DNA of 9,890 nt from Rhodoferax sp. (lineage in GTDB: Bacteria > Pseudomonadota > Gammaproteobacteria > Burkholderiales > Burkholderiaceae_C). Positions 1 to 6,587 of this stretch are shown here, one piece after another. The notes below the pieces were generated by a model. It saw only the letters and a list, made by a program, of their open reading frames with translations. It did not search any database and was not told where the DNA came from. The stretch is taken from positions 1 to 9,890 of the forward strand of contig VERU01000055.1 of NCBI GenBank assembly GCA_018882485.1. The letters run 5' to 3'. Position numbers and translations under genes: made by a program. Position 1 is the stretch's first letter, and the number at the start of each line of letters is the position of its first letter.

Positions 1-186
1 CCCAAAGAGTTCTGCGCGTGTTATGTAAAGCGCAGCGCGGCCAAGCCAACCGTCAAATCGCACGGGCCGATCTTGGTGCTTGCCACCTGTTCGCCAAACG
101 ACCAGACGGGCAAGTACACGCGCAACAAAGCCCGCGTGACTTCCACCACCGGCATCGGCTTGGACATGGACACGGGCGCCCCGCCG
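1..186. other. Unidentified segment fused to HAD gene
   Basis: This stretch lies where the HAD nucleophile and cap domains should be encoded. It is open in the + frame that continues into the HAD part. An antisense frame also runs from an ATG at 168-166 to a stop at 21-23, giving about 48 residues that begin MSKPMPVVEV. Third codon positions coincide for these two frames, so G/C bias at that position cannot pick the strand. I recognise no domain, transposon end or attachment site. The junction is placed near 187 only because family-like sequence (AMLDDLRAR) starts there. Confidence 0.45.
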
Positions 187-567
187 CAGGCCATGCTGGA
201 CGACCTGCGGGCCCGGCAGCACCTGCTCACGGTGGCCACCGGCAAGAGCCGCAGCGGACTGAATGCGGCCCTGCAGTCGGTGGAACTGAGGGGCCGCTTC
301 GATGCGTCCCGCACCGCCGACGAAACCGCCGGCAAGCCCGATCCCCGGATGCTGCACGAACTCATGGCCGAGTTCGGCGTGGCGCCCGATCGCACCCTGA
401 TGGTGGGGGACACCACCCATGATCTGCAGATGGCGCAGCGGGCCGGGTGCGCCAGCGTGGCGGTGAGCTACGGCGCCCACGAACCCTCTGCCTTTGCCGA
501 GTGGGCGCCGCGCTTCGTGGCCCATTCGGTGTCGGACCTGCACCGCTGGCTGCTGGCCCATGGCTGA
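1..567 (+). pseudogene. C-terminal half of Gph-like HAD phosphatase, N-terminus replaced
   Basis: The frame is open from the window edge to TGA at 565-567. From about 187 on it reads as the C-terminal half of a HAD-IA hydrolase of the phosphoglycolate phosphatase type, which dephosphorylates small cytosolic phosphoesters. Seen: motif II (VATGKS, Thr at 238-240), motif III Lys in GKPDP (334-336), and motif IV GDTTHD (Asp at 409-411 and 421-423). The DxDGT nucleophile motif and the cap domain, roughly the first 90 residues of the family, are absent. The residues encoded by 1-186 match nothing I recognise. Possible internal starts are TTG 73 and ATG 166, but neither restores a catalytic protein. 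A HAD gene just before the Rieske gene is the usual order in Burkholderiales, so this is probably the native gene, broken by rearrangement or by a chimeric assembly end. The HAD identity is firm; a pseudogene and an artefact cannot be told apart here. Confidence 0.75.
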
Positions 568-946
568 ACCCGATCCCCGGTCCACCACGGCCATCGCCCT
601 GTGCCGTTCGCACGACCTGGTCGAAGGCGGGCTGGCCGTACCCTTCGATGTGGTGTACCAGGGCCAGACCTGTCGCGCCTTTGCGGTGCGCCACGAGGGT
701 CTGCCACAGGCCTATCTGAACCGCTGCACCCATGTGGCGATGGAACTGGATTTCCAGCCCAACCGGGTGTTCGATGCCGGCGGCCAGTGGCTGATCTGTG
801 CCACGCACGGGGCCCTGTACGACCCCGCCCGGGGTGACTGCCGCGGCGGCCCCTGCCGGGGCGGGCTGGTCAAGATCACTCTGAGCGAGGTCGGTGGCGT
901 GGTGCACTGGCATACTGCCGCCCAGTTGCAGCCCCTCGAGATTTGA
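560..946 (+). CDS. Rieske [2Fe-2S] domain protein
   Basis: A 128-residue single-domain Rieske protein, probably a soluble cytosolic electron carrier or ferredoxin-like component. The cluster ligands are visible: Cys56-x-His58 (CTH) and Cys80-x-x-His83 (CATH), with the usual hydrophobic core and a GLVKI segment after the second motif. There is no membrane segment or signal peptide, so this is not the Rieske subunit of the bc1 complex. The ATG at 560 was chosen because it overlaps the end of the HAD gene by 8 bases and gives the normal length; an in-frame ATG at 494 would add an unlikely Arg/Cys-rich extension. No Shine-Dalgarno is evident, so translation may be coupled to the upstream gene. 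The stop abuts the sppA start directly. The partner and substrate are unknown; the conserved neighbourhood does not reveal them. Confidence 0.9.
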   Translation: MAEPDPRSTTAIALCRSHDLVEGGLAVPFDVVYQGQTCRAFAVRHEGLPQAYLNRCTHVAMELDFQPNRVFDAGGQWLICATHGALYDPARGDCRGGPCRGGLVKITLSEVGGVVHWHTAAQLQPLEI

Positions 947-2005
947 ATGAACGACCCCCTCAGCCCCGCACCGGGCGGCCCGTCCCCTCTGCCGGATACT
1001 GAATCAAAAGCAGTCGAAAGCCCCGTCGATACTGGATTTTCTGCTACAAAAAAAGAAGCGGACCCCGAGCCCGTGCAGACACCGGGCTGGGAGCGGTCCA
1101 CGCTGGAAAAGCTGGCTTTTGCCACGCTGGAAGAGCAGCGCATCGCGCGCCGCTGGCGCAACGGCCTGCGTCTGGCCTGGCTGCTGCTGGTGGTGGTGGT
1201 GGCCTGGGCGGGACTGGGGCGTAGCGCCCCCAGCGCCGATCCGTCCCTGCCCCACACGGCCGTGGTCCAGATCAAGGGCGAAATCGCCTCCGGCGCCGAG
1301 GCCAGCGCCGAACTCATCGGCGGTGCGCTGCGCAGCGCCTTCCAGGACGAGGGTGCCCGGGCGGTGGTGCTGCTGATCAATTCGCCCGGCGGCAGCCCGG
1401 TGCAGGCCGGCATCCTGAACGACGAGATCCGTCGCCTCAAGGCCCTGCACAAGAAGCCGGTGTACGCGGTGGTCGAGGAATCCTGCGCCTCGGCCGCCTA
1501 TTACATCGCGGTGGCCGCCGACCAGATCTATGTGGACAAGGCCAGCATCGTCGGCAGCATCGGGGTGTTGATGGACGGATTCGGTTTCACCGGGCTGATG
1601 GACAAGCTCGGTGTCGAGCGGCGCCTGATGACGGCGGGTGAAAACAAGGGCTTTCTCGACCCCTTCAGTCCCCAGTCCGACAAGCAGCGCCAGTACGCAC
1701 AGGCATTGCTCAACCAGATCCACCAGCAGTTCATCGGCGTGGTGCGCGCTGGCCGGGGCACACGCCTCAAGGAGGCGCCCGACACCTTCAGCGGCCTGTT
1801 CTGGAGCGGCGAGCAGGCGATTGCCCTGGGCTTGGCCGATGCCTACGGCAACCTCGACTTTGTGGCCCGCGAGGTGGTCAAGGCCGAGGAACTGGTGGAC
1901 TACACCCAGCGCGAGAACGTGGCCGAGCGGCTGGTGCGCCGGTTCGGCGCGGCGCTGGGCGAAGGTGCCTTGCGGTCGCTGAACCGGGCGGGCGCCTTGC
2001 ACTGA
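947..2005 (+). CDS. sppA: SppA-type S49 signal peptide peptidase
   Basis: A 352-residue membrane-anchored serine protease of family S49, which degrades signal peptides left in the inner membrane after secretion. Residues 1-70 are a Pro/Glu/Ser-rich, probably disordered cytoplasmic tail. A single membrane segment lies at about 74-91 (RLAWLLLVVVVAWAGLG). The peptidase domain spans about 105-320 and includes the LLINSPGGS strand (142-150). Ser182 in CASAAYY is the likely nucleophile and Lys234 in GENKGF the general base; their 52-residue spacing equals that of Ser147/Lys199 in Bacillus subtilis SppA. The length fits the short one-domain form rather than the about 600-residue E. coli protein. The start follows the Rieske stop with no gap and no clear ribosome binding site, suggesting coupling. 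An A7 run sits at 1048-1054 in the disordered tail. Confidence 0.93.
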   Translation: MNDPLSPAPGGPSPLPDTESKAVESPVDTGFSATKKEADPEPVQTPGWERSTLEKLAFATLEEQRIARRWRNGLRLAWLLLVVVVAWAGLGRSAPSADPSLPHTAVVQIKGEIASGAEASAELIGGALRSAFQDEGARAVVLLINSPGGSPVQAGILNDEIRRLKALHKKPVYAVVEESCASAAYYIAVAADQIYVDKASIVGSIGVLMDGFGFTGLMDKLGVERRLMTAGENKGFLDPFSPQSDKQRQYAQALLNQIHQQFIGVVRAGRGTRLKEAPDTFSGLFWSGEQAIALGLADAYGNLDFVAREVVKAEELVDYTQRENVAERLVRRFGAALGEGALRSLNRAGALH

Positions 2006-2115
2006 CAGGCTGCCGGCCAGGTGGCGCGTCCAGCATGGGCGGCCCGGAGGTGTCGTCTGCGCGGGGGCGTTGCCGCTCCCAGACGGATCGGGACGGGTGA
2101 ACCTGCCGGGACGGA
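2006..2115. other. Intergenic gap between convergent genes
   Basis: This 110-bp gap separates the stops of sppA (+) and the methyltransferase (-). It holds one good hairpin (listed separately) and an imperfect direct repeat, gacggatcgggacgg near 2082 and gacggatcagggg near 2110. I see no gene and no T-tract terminator for either strand. Confidence 0.5.
2063..2080. terminator. GC-rich hairpin between convergent genes
   Basis: A seven-pair stem (2063-2069 with 2074-2080, one G-T wobble) closes a four-base loop between the convergent 3' ends. Neither strand has a T-tract after it, so it is not a classical intrinsic terminator. It could still protect the 3' ends or help termination. Functional assignment is weak. 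Confidence 0.3.
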
Positions 2116-2907
2116 TCAGGGGCCGATCGCGTACACCGTGGGCAGGGTGGGTGCCGCATCGGTCGAGCGTCGCCAGTCGCGCACCGGGAGGCTGCGGATG
2201 CGGGCCTCTGCCAGGGTCAGGCCGCTGCACACTGCCAGCCGGGTGTCGGCATGCAGGGTCTGCAACAGGGCCTGCAGCAGCGCTGCGTTCCGGTACGGGG
2301 TCTCGATGAACAGCTGCGTCTGGCCGTGGCGCAGCGCCAGCGCCTCCAGCTCCCGGATGCGGCGGGTGCGCGCCGTGGCGTCCTGGGGGACGTACCCGAC
2401 AAAGGCAAATTGCTGGCCGTTGAGGCCGCTGGCCGCCAGCGCCAGCAGCAGCGAGACCGGGCCGACCAGGGGCACCACCTGCAGGCCCAGCGCATGCGCC
2501 GAGCGCACCACCGAGGCGCCCGGGTCGGCCACCGCCGGCATGCCGGCTTCGCTGACCAGCCCCATGTCGTGACCGGCCAGCGCCGGGGCCAGCAGCGGAC
2601 GGGCATCAAACGGCTGCCGGTGGTCGCCCTGCTTGTGCACGGCGTGCGGCAGCTCCTGCAGCAGCTGGCTCTGCAGGGGCTGGCACAGCGGCTGCACGGC
2701 GTCCACCCGCTTCAGGTAGGCGCGGGTGGTCTTGGCGTTTTCGCAGATCCAGTGGGTCAGCCGGGCGGCGACCTCCAGCGTCGCCCGGGGCAGCGTGTCG
2801 CGCAGGTCGCCGGGTGGCTGGCAGCCCAGGTCCAGGGGCGCCGGCACCAGGTACAGGCGACCCGGTCGCGGGGCTGCCGCAGGCACGGCGTCTGCGCCGG
2901 TGCTCAC
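2116..2907 (-). CDS. RsmI-family SAM-dependent methyltransferase
   Basis: A 263-residue protein of the tetrapyrrole methylase fold, closest in motifs to RsmI, the 16S rRNA C1402 2'-O-methyltransferase. Motifs in order: LYLVPAPLD (18-26), SEAGMPAVADPG (119-130), GPVSLLLALAASGL (149-162), FAFVGYVP (168-175) and FIETPYRN (200-207). All have clear RsmI counterparts. However, the first lacks the usual PIGN, and SDAGTPxxSDPG is altered. I therefore read it as a paralogue of uncertain substrate and give no symbol. The start is GTG at 2907-2905, overlapping the yceF stop by four bases (GTGA), which implies translational coupling. A second GTG seven codons later is an alternative. It shares an operon with yceF and converges on sppA. 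Methyl transfer from SAM is expected from the fold; RNA as the target is an inference. Confidence 0.88.
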   Translation of the reverse strand: MSTGADAVPAAAPRPGRLYLVPAPLDLGCQPPGDLRDTLPRATLEVAARLTHWICENAKTTRAYLKRVDAVQPLCQPLQSQLLQELPHAVHKQGDHRQPFDARPLLAPALAGHDMGLVSEAGMPAVADPGASVVRSAHALGLQVVPLVGPVSLLLALAASGLNGQQFAFVGYVPQDATARTRRIRELEALALRHGQTQLFIETPYRNAALLQALLQTLHADTRLAVCSGLTLAEARIRSLPVRDWRRSTDAAPTLPTVYAIGP

Positions 2908-3503
2908 CGCCCCAGCACCGGCACGCCCGCTGCGCGGATCAGCCGGCAGGTTCGGATCAGGGGCAGGCCGACCAGCGCACTGGGGTCGTCGTTGTCGATG
3001 CGCTCCAGCAGCGCGATGCCCAGGCCTTCGCTCTTGGCGCTGCCAGCGCAGTCGTAGGGCTGTTCGGCCTGCAGGTAGTGCTCGATCTCGGCGTTCTGCA
3101 GCGTGCGAAACACCACCCGCACCGCCGCCAGGTCGCTGGCCTGGAAGCCGGATTCCTCGCAGACCACGGCCAGGGCGGTCTGGAACACCACCGTGCGGCC
3201 GCTCATGCGGCGCAGCTGCTGCACCGCCCGTTCGTGGGTCAGGGGTTTGCCCAGCGCCTGCCCGTCCAGATCGGCGACCTGATCGGAGCCGATCACCACA
3301 TGGGCCGGGTGGCGCCGCGCCACCGCCCGGGCCTTGGCCAGCGCCAGGCGGCTGGCCAGCGCCGCCGGCGTTTCGTCGGCCAGCGGGGTCTCGTCGACCC
3401 CGGGGTCGGCCACCTCGAAAGGCAGGCGCAGGCGCGACAGCAGTTCGCGCCGGTAGCGCGAGGAGGATCCCAGCATCAGGGGGCGGATCGGGGTGTCGGA
3501 CAT
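2904..3503 (-). CDS. yceF: Maf-like nucleotide pyrophosphatase, YceF type
   Basis: A 199-residue Maf/HAM1-superfamily enzyme that hydrolyses non-canonical nucleoside triphosphates to the monophosphate. E. coli YceF acts on m7GTP. Seen: the N-terminal LGSSSRYRRELL (11-22), DETP (37-40), GSDQVADLDG with the catalytic-type Asp74 (72-81), GKPLT (85-89), and the C-terminal CAGSAKSEGLGIALLERI (152-169) followed by DPSALVGLPLI (173-183). The last block closely follows the E. coli YceF version, so this subgroup is preferred over YhdE, a dTTP/UTP pyrophosphatase. The ATG at 3503 was chosen for normal length and a purine-rich AAGAGAGAA eight bases upstream; a longer in-frame extension to 3593 lacks family similarity. 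It is divergent from yceD with only 27 bp between starts, matching the yceF/yceD-rpmF-plsX arrangement of E. coli. Confidence 0.93.
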   Translation of the reverse strand: MSDTPIRPLMLGSSSRYRRELLSRLRLPFEVADPGVDETPLADETPAALASRLALAKARAVARRHPAHVVIGSDQVADLDGQALGKPLTHERAVQQLRRMSGRTVVFQTALAVVCEESGFQASDLAAVRVVFRTLQNAEIEHYLQAEQPYDCAGSAKSEGLGIALLERIDNDDPSALVGLPLIRTCRLIRAAGVPVLGR

Positions 3504-3510
3504 GCCGGGA

Positions 3511-3519
3511 TTCTCTCTT
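3511..3519 (-). promoter_or_regulatory. Shine-Dalgarno of yceF
   Basis: On the minus strand this reads AAGAGAGAA, eight bases before the ATG at 3503. It decides the yceF start in favour of the short form. Confidence 0.5.
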
Positions 3520-3530
3520 ACACTGCCGCC

Positions 3531-4079
3531 ATGGATCCCGCTGGACGCCCGCCTCGCATCGACACCCAGGCCTTTGCCCAGCAGGGCGGGCACGGCTCGG
3601 GATCCAGTCTGCTATCGAATCATGAGCGCCTGATCCAGGAGACACGAGGCCTGGGAGCCGATCGGAGGCTGGATTGGTCGGCCTCGGGCGAGACCCGGCC
3701 CGGGTCCGATGGGCAGGCCTGCTGCTGGCTGCACCTGCAGGCACAGGTTCAGCTGCCCCTGTGCTGCCAACGCTGTCTGGAGCCGGTGGACGTGGCCCTG
3801 TCGGTGGACCGCTGGTTCCGCTTCGTGGCCGACGAGGCCACTGCCGAGGCCGAGGACGAGGACTGCGAGGAAGACCTGCTGGTGGCCGATGCCCGGTTCG
3901 ACCTGGCCACCCTGATCGAGGATGAAATCCTCATGGACCTGCCCCTGATCCCGCGCCACGACCGCTGCCCCACGGCGCCGCCCCTGTCGGTGGCCGATGC
4001 CGATTTCGATGCCGGGACCCGCCAGCAGCCTCACCCTTTTGCCGGGCTGTCGCGCCTGAAAAACGGCCTGGTGCCCTGA
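3531..4079 (+). CDS. yceD: YceD / DUF177 protein (23S rRNA accumulation)
   Basis: A 182-residue DUF177 protein. E. coli YceD is linked to 23S rRNA accumulation; the biochemical role is not settled. Seen: the CxxC pair Cys79/Cys82 in CCQRCLEPV after a beta-rich half, an acidic stretch around 103-116 (AEAEDEDCEEDL), then LIEDEILMDLPLIPRHDRC with Cys146. A metal-binding role for the cysteines is an inference. The start ATG 3531 gives the usual length; the frame is open far upstream, but that part lies antisense to yceF. No clear ribosome binding site is seen. It lies directly upstream of rpmF, as in most proteobacteria, which ties it to ribosome production. The last residues run into the promoter region of rpmF. 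Confidence 0.92.
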   Translation: MDPAGRPPRIDTQAFAQQGGHGSGSSLLSNHERLIQETRGLGADRRLDWSASGETRPGSDGQACCWLHLQAQVQLPLCCQRCLEPVDVALSVDRWFRFVADEATAEAEDEDCEEDLLVADARFDLATLIEDEILMDLPLIPRHDRCPTAPPLSVADADFDAGTRQQPHPFAGLSRLKNGLVP

Positions 4080-4105
4080 ACCGGTCCAGCGTCTGGCGGC
4101 TCGGT

Positions 4106-4111
4106 TATACT
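4106..4111 (+). promoter_or_regulatory. Likely -10 element upstream of rpmF
   Basis: TATACT matches TATAAT at five of six bases and lies about 100 bp before rpmF in an otherwise GC-rich gap. No good -35 hexamer stands 16-18 bases upstream, so the promoter is a proposal. It would drive rpmF, and by read-through plsX and the fab genes. Confidence 0.4.
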
Positions 4112-4199
4112 TTGCGGCTTTCGGCGGCCGGCTGGCTGCCCGAATTGTTGAACCCCATACCGGCGTTGCCAGCGGGCAGCGGCCCGGCACAACGACCCC

Positions 4200-4205
4200 A
4201 AGGAG
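4200..4205 (+). promoter_or_regulatory. Strong Shine-Dalgarno of rpmF
   Basis: AAGGAG sits six bases before the rpmF ATG. This is one of the few consensus sites in the window and fits the high expression expected of a ribosomal protein gene. Confidence 0.75.
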
Positions 4206-4211
4206 CCGACC

Positions 4212-4394
4212 ATGGCCGTCCAGCAGAACAAGAAATCGCCGTCCAAGCGCGGCATGCACCGTTCCCACAACGCCCTGTCGGCGCCCGGCATCGCGGTGGA
4301 GCCCACCACCGGCGAAACCCACCTGCGCCACCACATCAGCCCCAATGGTTTCTACCGTGGGCGCAAGGTCCTCAAGACCAAGTCCGAAGCCTGA
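4212..4394 (+). CDS. rpmF: 50S ribosomal protein L32
   Basis: A 60-residue basic protein with the L32 signature: [20 protein letters not shown] at the start, then the [12 protein letters not shown] stretch and a GFYRGRKVL tail. L32 is a small component of the large ribosomal subunit near the peptidyl transferase region. The length is typical for proteobacteria (55-60). This is the form without the zinc-binding cysteines: there is no Cys at all, so it is a C-minus type. It follows yceD after 132 bp, with its own likely promoter and consensus ribosome binding site, and is followed by a hairpin terminator before plsX. Confidence 0.97.
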   Translation: MAVQQNKKSPSKRGMHRSHNALSAPGIAVEPTTGETHLRHHISPNGFYRGRKVLKTKSEA

Positions 4395-4524
4395 TCCCCA
4401 GGTTCGACCCGGGCCCGACGCTACCGCCGCCGTAGCCCGGGCCCTTGTTTTGTCCCCCTGTGTGCCCAGCCGCGTGTGCGCCGGTCCCCGCCGGCCATGA
4501 CCGCCCGTCCATGACCGCCTGCCG
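4395..4524 (+). other. rpmF-plsX intergenic region
   Basis: This 130-bp gap holds the terminator hairpin and, just before plsX, a tandem repeat with two minigenes. I see no convincing -35/-10 pair for plsX and no Shine-Dalgarno close to its ATG. Confidence 0.5.
4411..4453 (+). terminator. Intrinsic terminator or attenuator after rpmF
   Basis: The 5' arm 4411-4424 pairs with 4432-4444: five pairs (gctac/gtagc) near the loop, a 2x1 internal mismatch, then seven G-C pairs (gggcccg/cgggccc). The loop is 4425-4431. A T-rich tail, ttgttttgt, follows at 4445-4453. This is a convincing rho-independent terminator lying 17 bases after the rpmF stop. As the plsX-fab genes lie on the same strand just behind it, it probably cuts rpmF expression off partly, leaving either read-through or a separate plsX promoter. 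Confidence 0.75.
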
Positions 4525-4533
4525 ATGATCACC
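4495..4533 (+). repeat. 14-bp tandem repeat leading into plsX
   Basis: Two exact copies of ccatgaccgcc begin at 4495 and 4509. A degenerate third copy (8 of 11 bases) begins at 4523 and contains the plsX start. Each copy carries an ATG, in three different frames. The first two open five-codon reading frames (4497-4514 and 4511-4528) whose TGA stops overlap the next ATG. Confidence 0.7.
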
Positions 4534-5568
4534 ATCGCTGTCGATTGCATGGGCGGCGACCACGGCAGCCCGGTCACGCTGCCGGCCTGCCGAGCCTTCC
4601 TGGACGAGCACCCGCAGGCCCATCTGCTGCTGGTTGGCCGGCCCGAAGTCCTGGCCGGTTTTTCGCATCCCCGCGCCACGCCGGTTGCCGCCAGCGAGGT
4701 GGTGACCATGGACGATCCGCTGGAGGTGGCGCTGCGCCGCAAGAAGGATTCGTCCATGCGCGTGGCGATCCAGCAGGTCAAGGACGGCCGGGCGCAGGCC
4801 GCCGTCTCGGCGGGCAACACTGCCGCCCTGATGGCGATCTCGCGCTATCTGCTCAAGACGCTCGACGGCATCGACCGCCCCGCCATCGCCGCCCAGATAC
4901 CCAATGCGCTGGGCCGCGCCACCACGCTGCTGGACATGGGCGCCAACGTCGACTGCTCGGCCGAGCACCTGCTGCAGTTCGCCGTGATGGGGGCGGCCTG
5001 GGTGTCGGTGCTGGGGGGGGGTGACGAACCCTCCGTCGGCCTGCTCAACATCGGTGAAGAAGAGATCAAGGGCAACGAGGTGATCAAGCAGGCGGGCGAA
5101 TTGATGCGGGCGGCGGCGGCTGCGGGCGACCTGCGGTTCGTCGGCAACGTCGAAGGCAATGACATCTTCCGCGGGCGGGCCGACATCGTGGTGGGCGACG
5201 GCTTTGTCGGCAATGTGGCCCTCAAGGCCAGCGAAGGTCTGGCCGGCATGATCGTCGACTTTCTGCGTGCCGAGTTCTCACGCAACCTGCTGACGCGGCT
5301 GGCGGCACTGGTGGCCTACCCGGTGATCGCCGCCCTCAAGAAACGCATGGACCACCGGCGCTACAACGGCGGCGCGCTGCTCGGTCTGCGCGGCCTGGTC
5401 TTCAAGAGCCACGGCTCGGCCGACGCGCTGGGCTTCGGTTTTGCCCTGGCCCGCGCCCACGATGCCGCCCACAACCGCCTGCTCGAACGCCTGCAGCAGC
5501 GCATCGCGCACGCCCAGCCACTGCTGACCGAGCGGGGCGGCGCCGCGTCGGCGACGCTCGCGGCCTGA
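4525..5568 (+). CDS. plsX: Phosphate acyltransferase PlsX
   Basis: A 347-residue acyl-ACP:phosphate transacylase. It converts acyl-ACP to acyl-phosphate, the donor for PlsY in the first step of phospholipid synthesis, and works as a peripheral protein at the inner membrane. Family motifs in order: DCMGGDHG (7-14), SAGNTAAL (near 95), [13 protein letters not shown] (near 140), [13 protein letters not shown] (near 173), [21 protein letters not shown] (near 211), and the C-terminal [19 protein letters not shown]. Length is normal. ATG 4525 starts directly at the conserved [11 protein letters not shown]; no Shine-Dalgarno precedes it. A run of nine G (5013-5021) encodes part of LGGGDE, but the frame stays intact and the spacing between motifs is normal. 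It lies upstream of fabH as in E. coli, joining phospholipid and fatty-acid synthesis. Confidence 0.96.
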   Translation: MITIAVDCMGGDHGSPVTLPACRAFLDEHPQAHLLLVGRPEVLAGFSHPRATPVAASEVVTMDDPLEVALRRKKDSSMRVAIQQVKDGRAQAAVSAGNTAALMAISRYLLKTLDGIDRPAIAAQIPNALGRATTLLDMGANVDCSAEHLLQFAVMGAAWVSVLGGGDEPSVGLLNIGEEEIKGNEVIKQAGELMRAAAAAGDLRFVGNVEGNDIFRGRADIVVGDGFVGNVALKASEGLAGMIVDFLRAEFSRNLLTRLAALVAYPVIAALKKRMDHRRYNGGALLGLRGLVFKSHGSADALGFGFALARAHDAAHNRLLERLQQRIAHAQPLLTERGGAASATLAA

Positions 5569-5609
5569 GGCCGCGGGTGGCGATGCTGCAGCGCTGATCC
5601 GGACCCACC

Positions 5610-6587
5610 ATGACCGTCTACTCCCGCATCACCGGCACCGGCAGCTACCTGCCGCCGCGCCGCATCACCAACGCCGATCTGGTGGCCGACCTGGCGACCC
5701 GCGGCATCGAGACCTCCGACGACTGGATCGTCGAGCGCACCGGCATCCGGGCCCGCCACTTCGCCGATCCCGGCGTGTTTGCCAGCGACCTCGGGCTGGA
5801 GGCGGCGCGCCAGGCCCTGCAGGCGGCCGGGCTGACGCCGTCCGAGCTCGATCTGATCATCGTGGCGACCTCGACGCCCGACATGGTGTTTCCCTCCACC
5901 GCCTGCATCCTGCAGCACAAGCTGGGCGCGGCCGGGGGCGCCGCCTTCGACGTGCAGGCCGTGTGCAGCGGTTTTGTCTACGCGCTGACCGTGGCCGACG
6001 CCATGATCCGCAGCGGCGCGGCACGCCGGGCCCTGGTGGTCGGGGCCGAACTGTTCTCGCGCCTGCTGGACTTTCAGGACCGCACCACCTGCGTGCTGTT
6101 CGGCGACGGCGCCGGCGCCGTGGTGCTGGAGGCCTCCGAGCAGCCGGGCATCCTGGCCAGCGACCTGCATGCCGACGGCCGCCATGTCGGCATCCTGTGC
6201 GTGCCCGGTCATGTGGCCGGTGGTCAGGTGCTGGGCGATCCGCTGCTCAAGATGGATGGGCAGGCGGTCTTCAAGCTGGCCGTGGGCGTGCTGGAAGATG
6301 CGGCCCGTGCGGCGCTGGACAAAGCCGGACGCACGCCGCAGGACATCGACTGGCTCATACCCCACCAGGCCAACATCCGCATCATCCAGAGCACCGCGCG
6401 CAAGCTGCGCCTGCCCATGGAGCGGGTGGTGGTGACCGTGGACCAGCACGGCAACACCTCAGCCGCCTCGATCCCGCTGGCGTTGGACGCCGGTGTGCGC
6501 GACGGCCGCATCCGGCCCGGGCAGACGCTGCTGCTCGAGGGGGTGGGCGGCGGCTTCACCTGGGGTGCTGTGCTCCTGAATCTGTAG
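5610..6587 (+). CDS. fabH: Beta-ketoacyl-ACP synthase III
   Basis: A 325-residue thiolase-fold condensing enzyme that joins acetyl-CoA with malonyl-ACP to start fatty-acid chains in the cytosol. The Cys-His-Asn triad is visible: Cys119 in AVCSGF, His252 in PHQANIR and Asn282 in HGNTSAAS (E. coli Cys112, His244, Asn274). [14 protein letters not shown] (37-50), FPSTAC (94-99) and GDGAGAVVL (165-173) are also typical, as is the C-terminal GGGFTWGA. Length is slightly above the E. coli 317. The start ATG 5610 lies 41 bp after plsX; the ribosome binding site is weak. It forms part of the plsX-fabH-fabD-fabG run. The acyl preference (straight or branched) cannot be judged from motifs alone. Confidence 0.97.
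   Translation: MTVYSRITGTGSYLPPRRITNADLVADLATRGIETSDDWIVERTGIRARHFADPGVFASDLGLEAARQALQAAGLTPSELDLIIVATSTPDMVFPSTACILQHKLGAAGGAAFDVQAVCSGFVYALTVADAMIRSGAARRALVVGAELFSRLLDFQDRTTCVLFGDGAGAVVLEASEQPGILASDLHADGRHVGILCVPGHVAGGQVLGDPLLKMDGQAVFKLAVGVLEDAARAALDKAGRTPQDIDWLIPHQANIRIIQSTARKLRLPMERVVVTVDQHGNTSAASIPLALDAGVRDGRIRPGQTLLLEGVGGGFTWGAVLLNL

Noticed and set aside
166..186. DMDTG as a displaced HAD nucleophile motif (DxDGT)
   Set aside because: The order is D-x-D-T-G, not D-x-D-G-T. The distance to motif II (about 25 residues) is too short for any HAD fold.
1161..1210. CTG/GTG triplet repeat in sppA as a variable repeat
   Set aside because: It simply encodes the Leu/Val membrane segment; the repeats are short and fit codon preference.
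1004..2230. 408-codon antisense reading frame over sppA
   Set aside because: It mirrors sppA, which has all S49 motifs. The antisense product is a low-complexity His/Gly/Arg-rich chain without a recognisable domain, as expected from high-GC DNA.
3504..3744. A fusion of the methyltransferase frame with upstream sequence through yceF (one 542-codon frame)
   Set aside because: The part above 2907 is the shadow of yceF in another frame; family similarity begins only at the GTG at 2907.
3612..4820. 402-codon antisense frame across yceD, rpmF and plsX
   Set aside because: It crosses three well-supported genes and a terminator on the other strand and shows no family motif.
5361..6449. 362-codon antisense frame over plsX and fabH
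   Set aside because: It is a shadow of two genes with intact catalytic residues; its composition is typical of reversed GC-rich codons.
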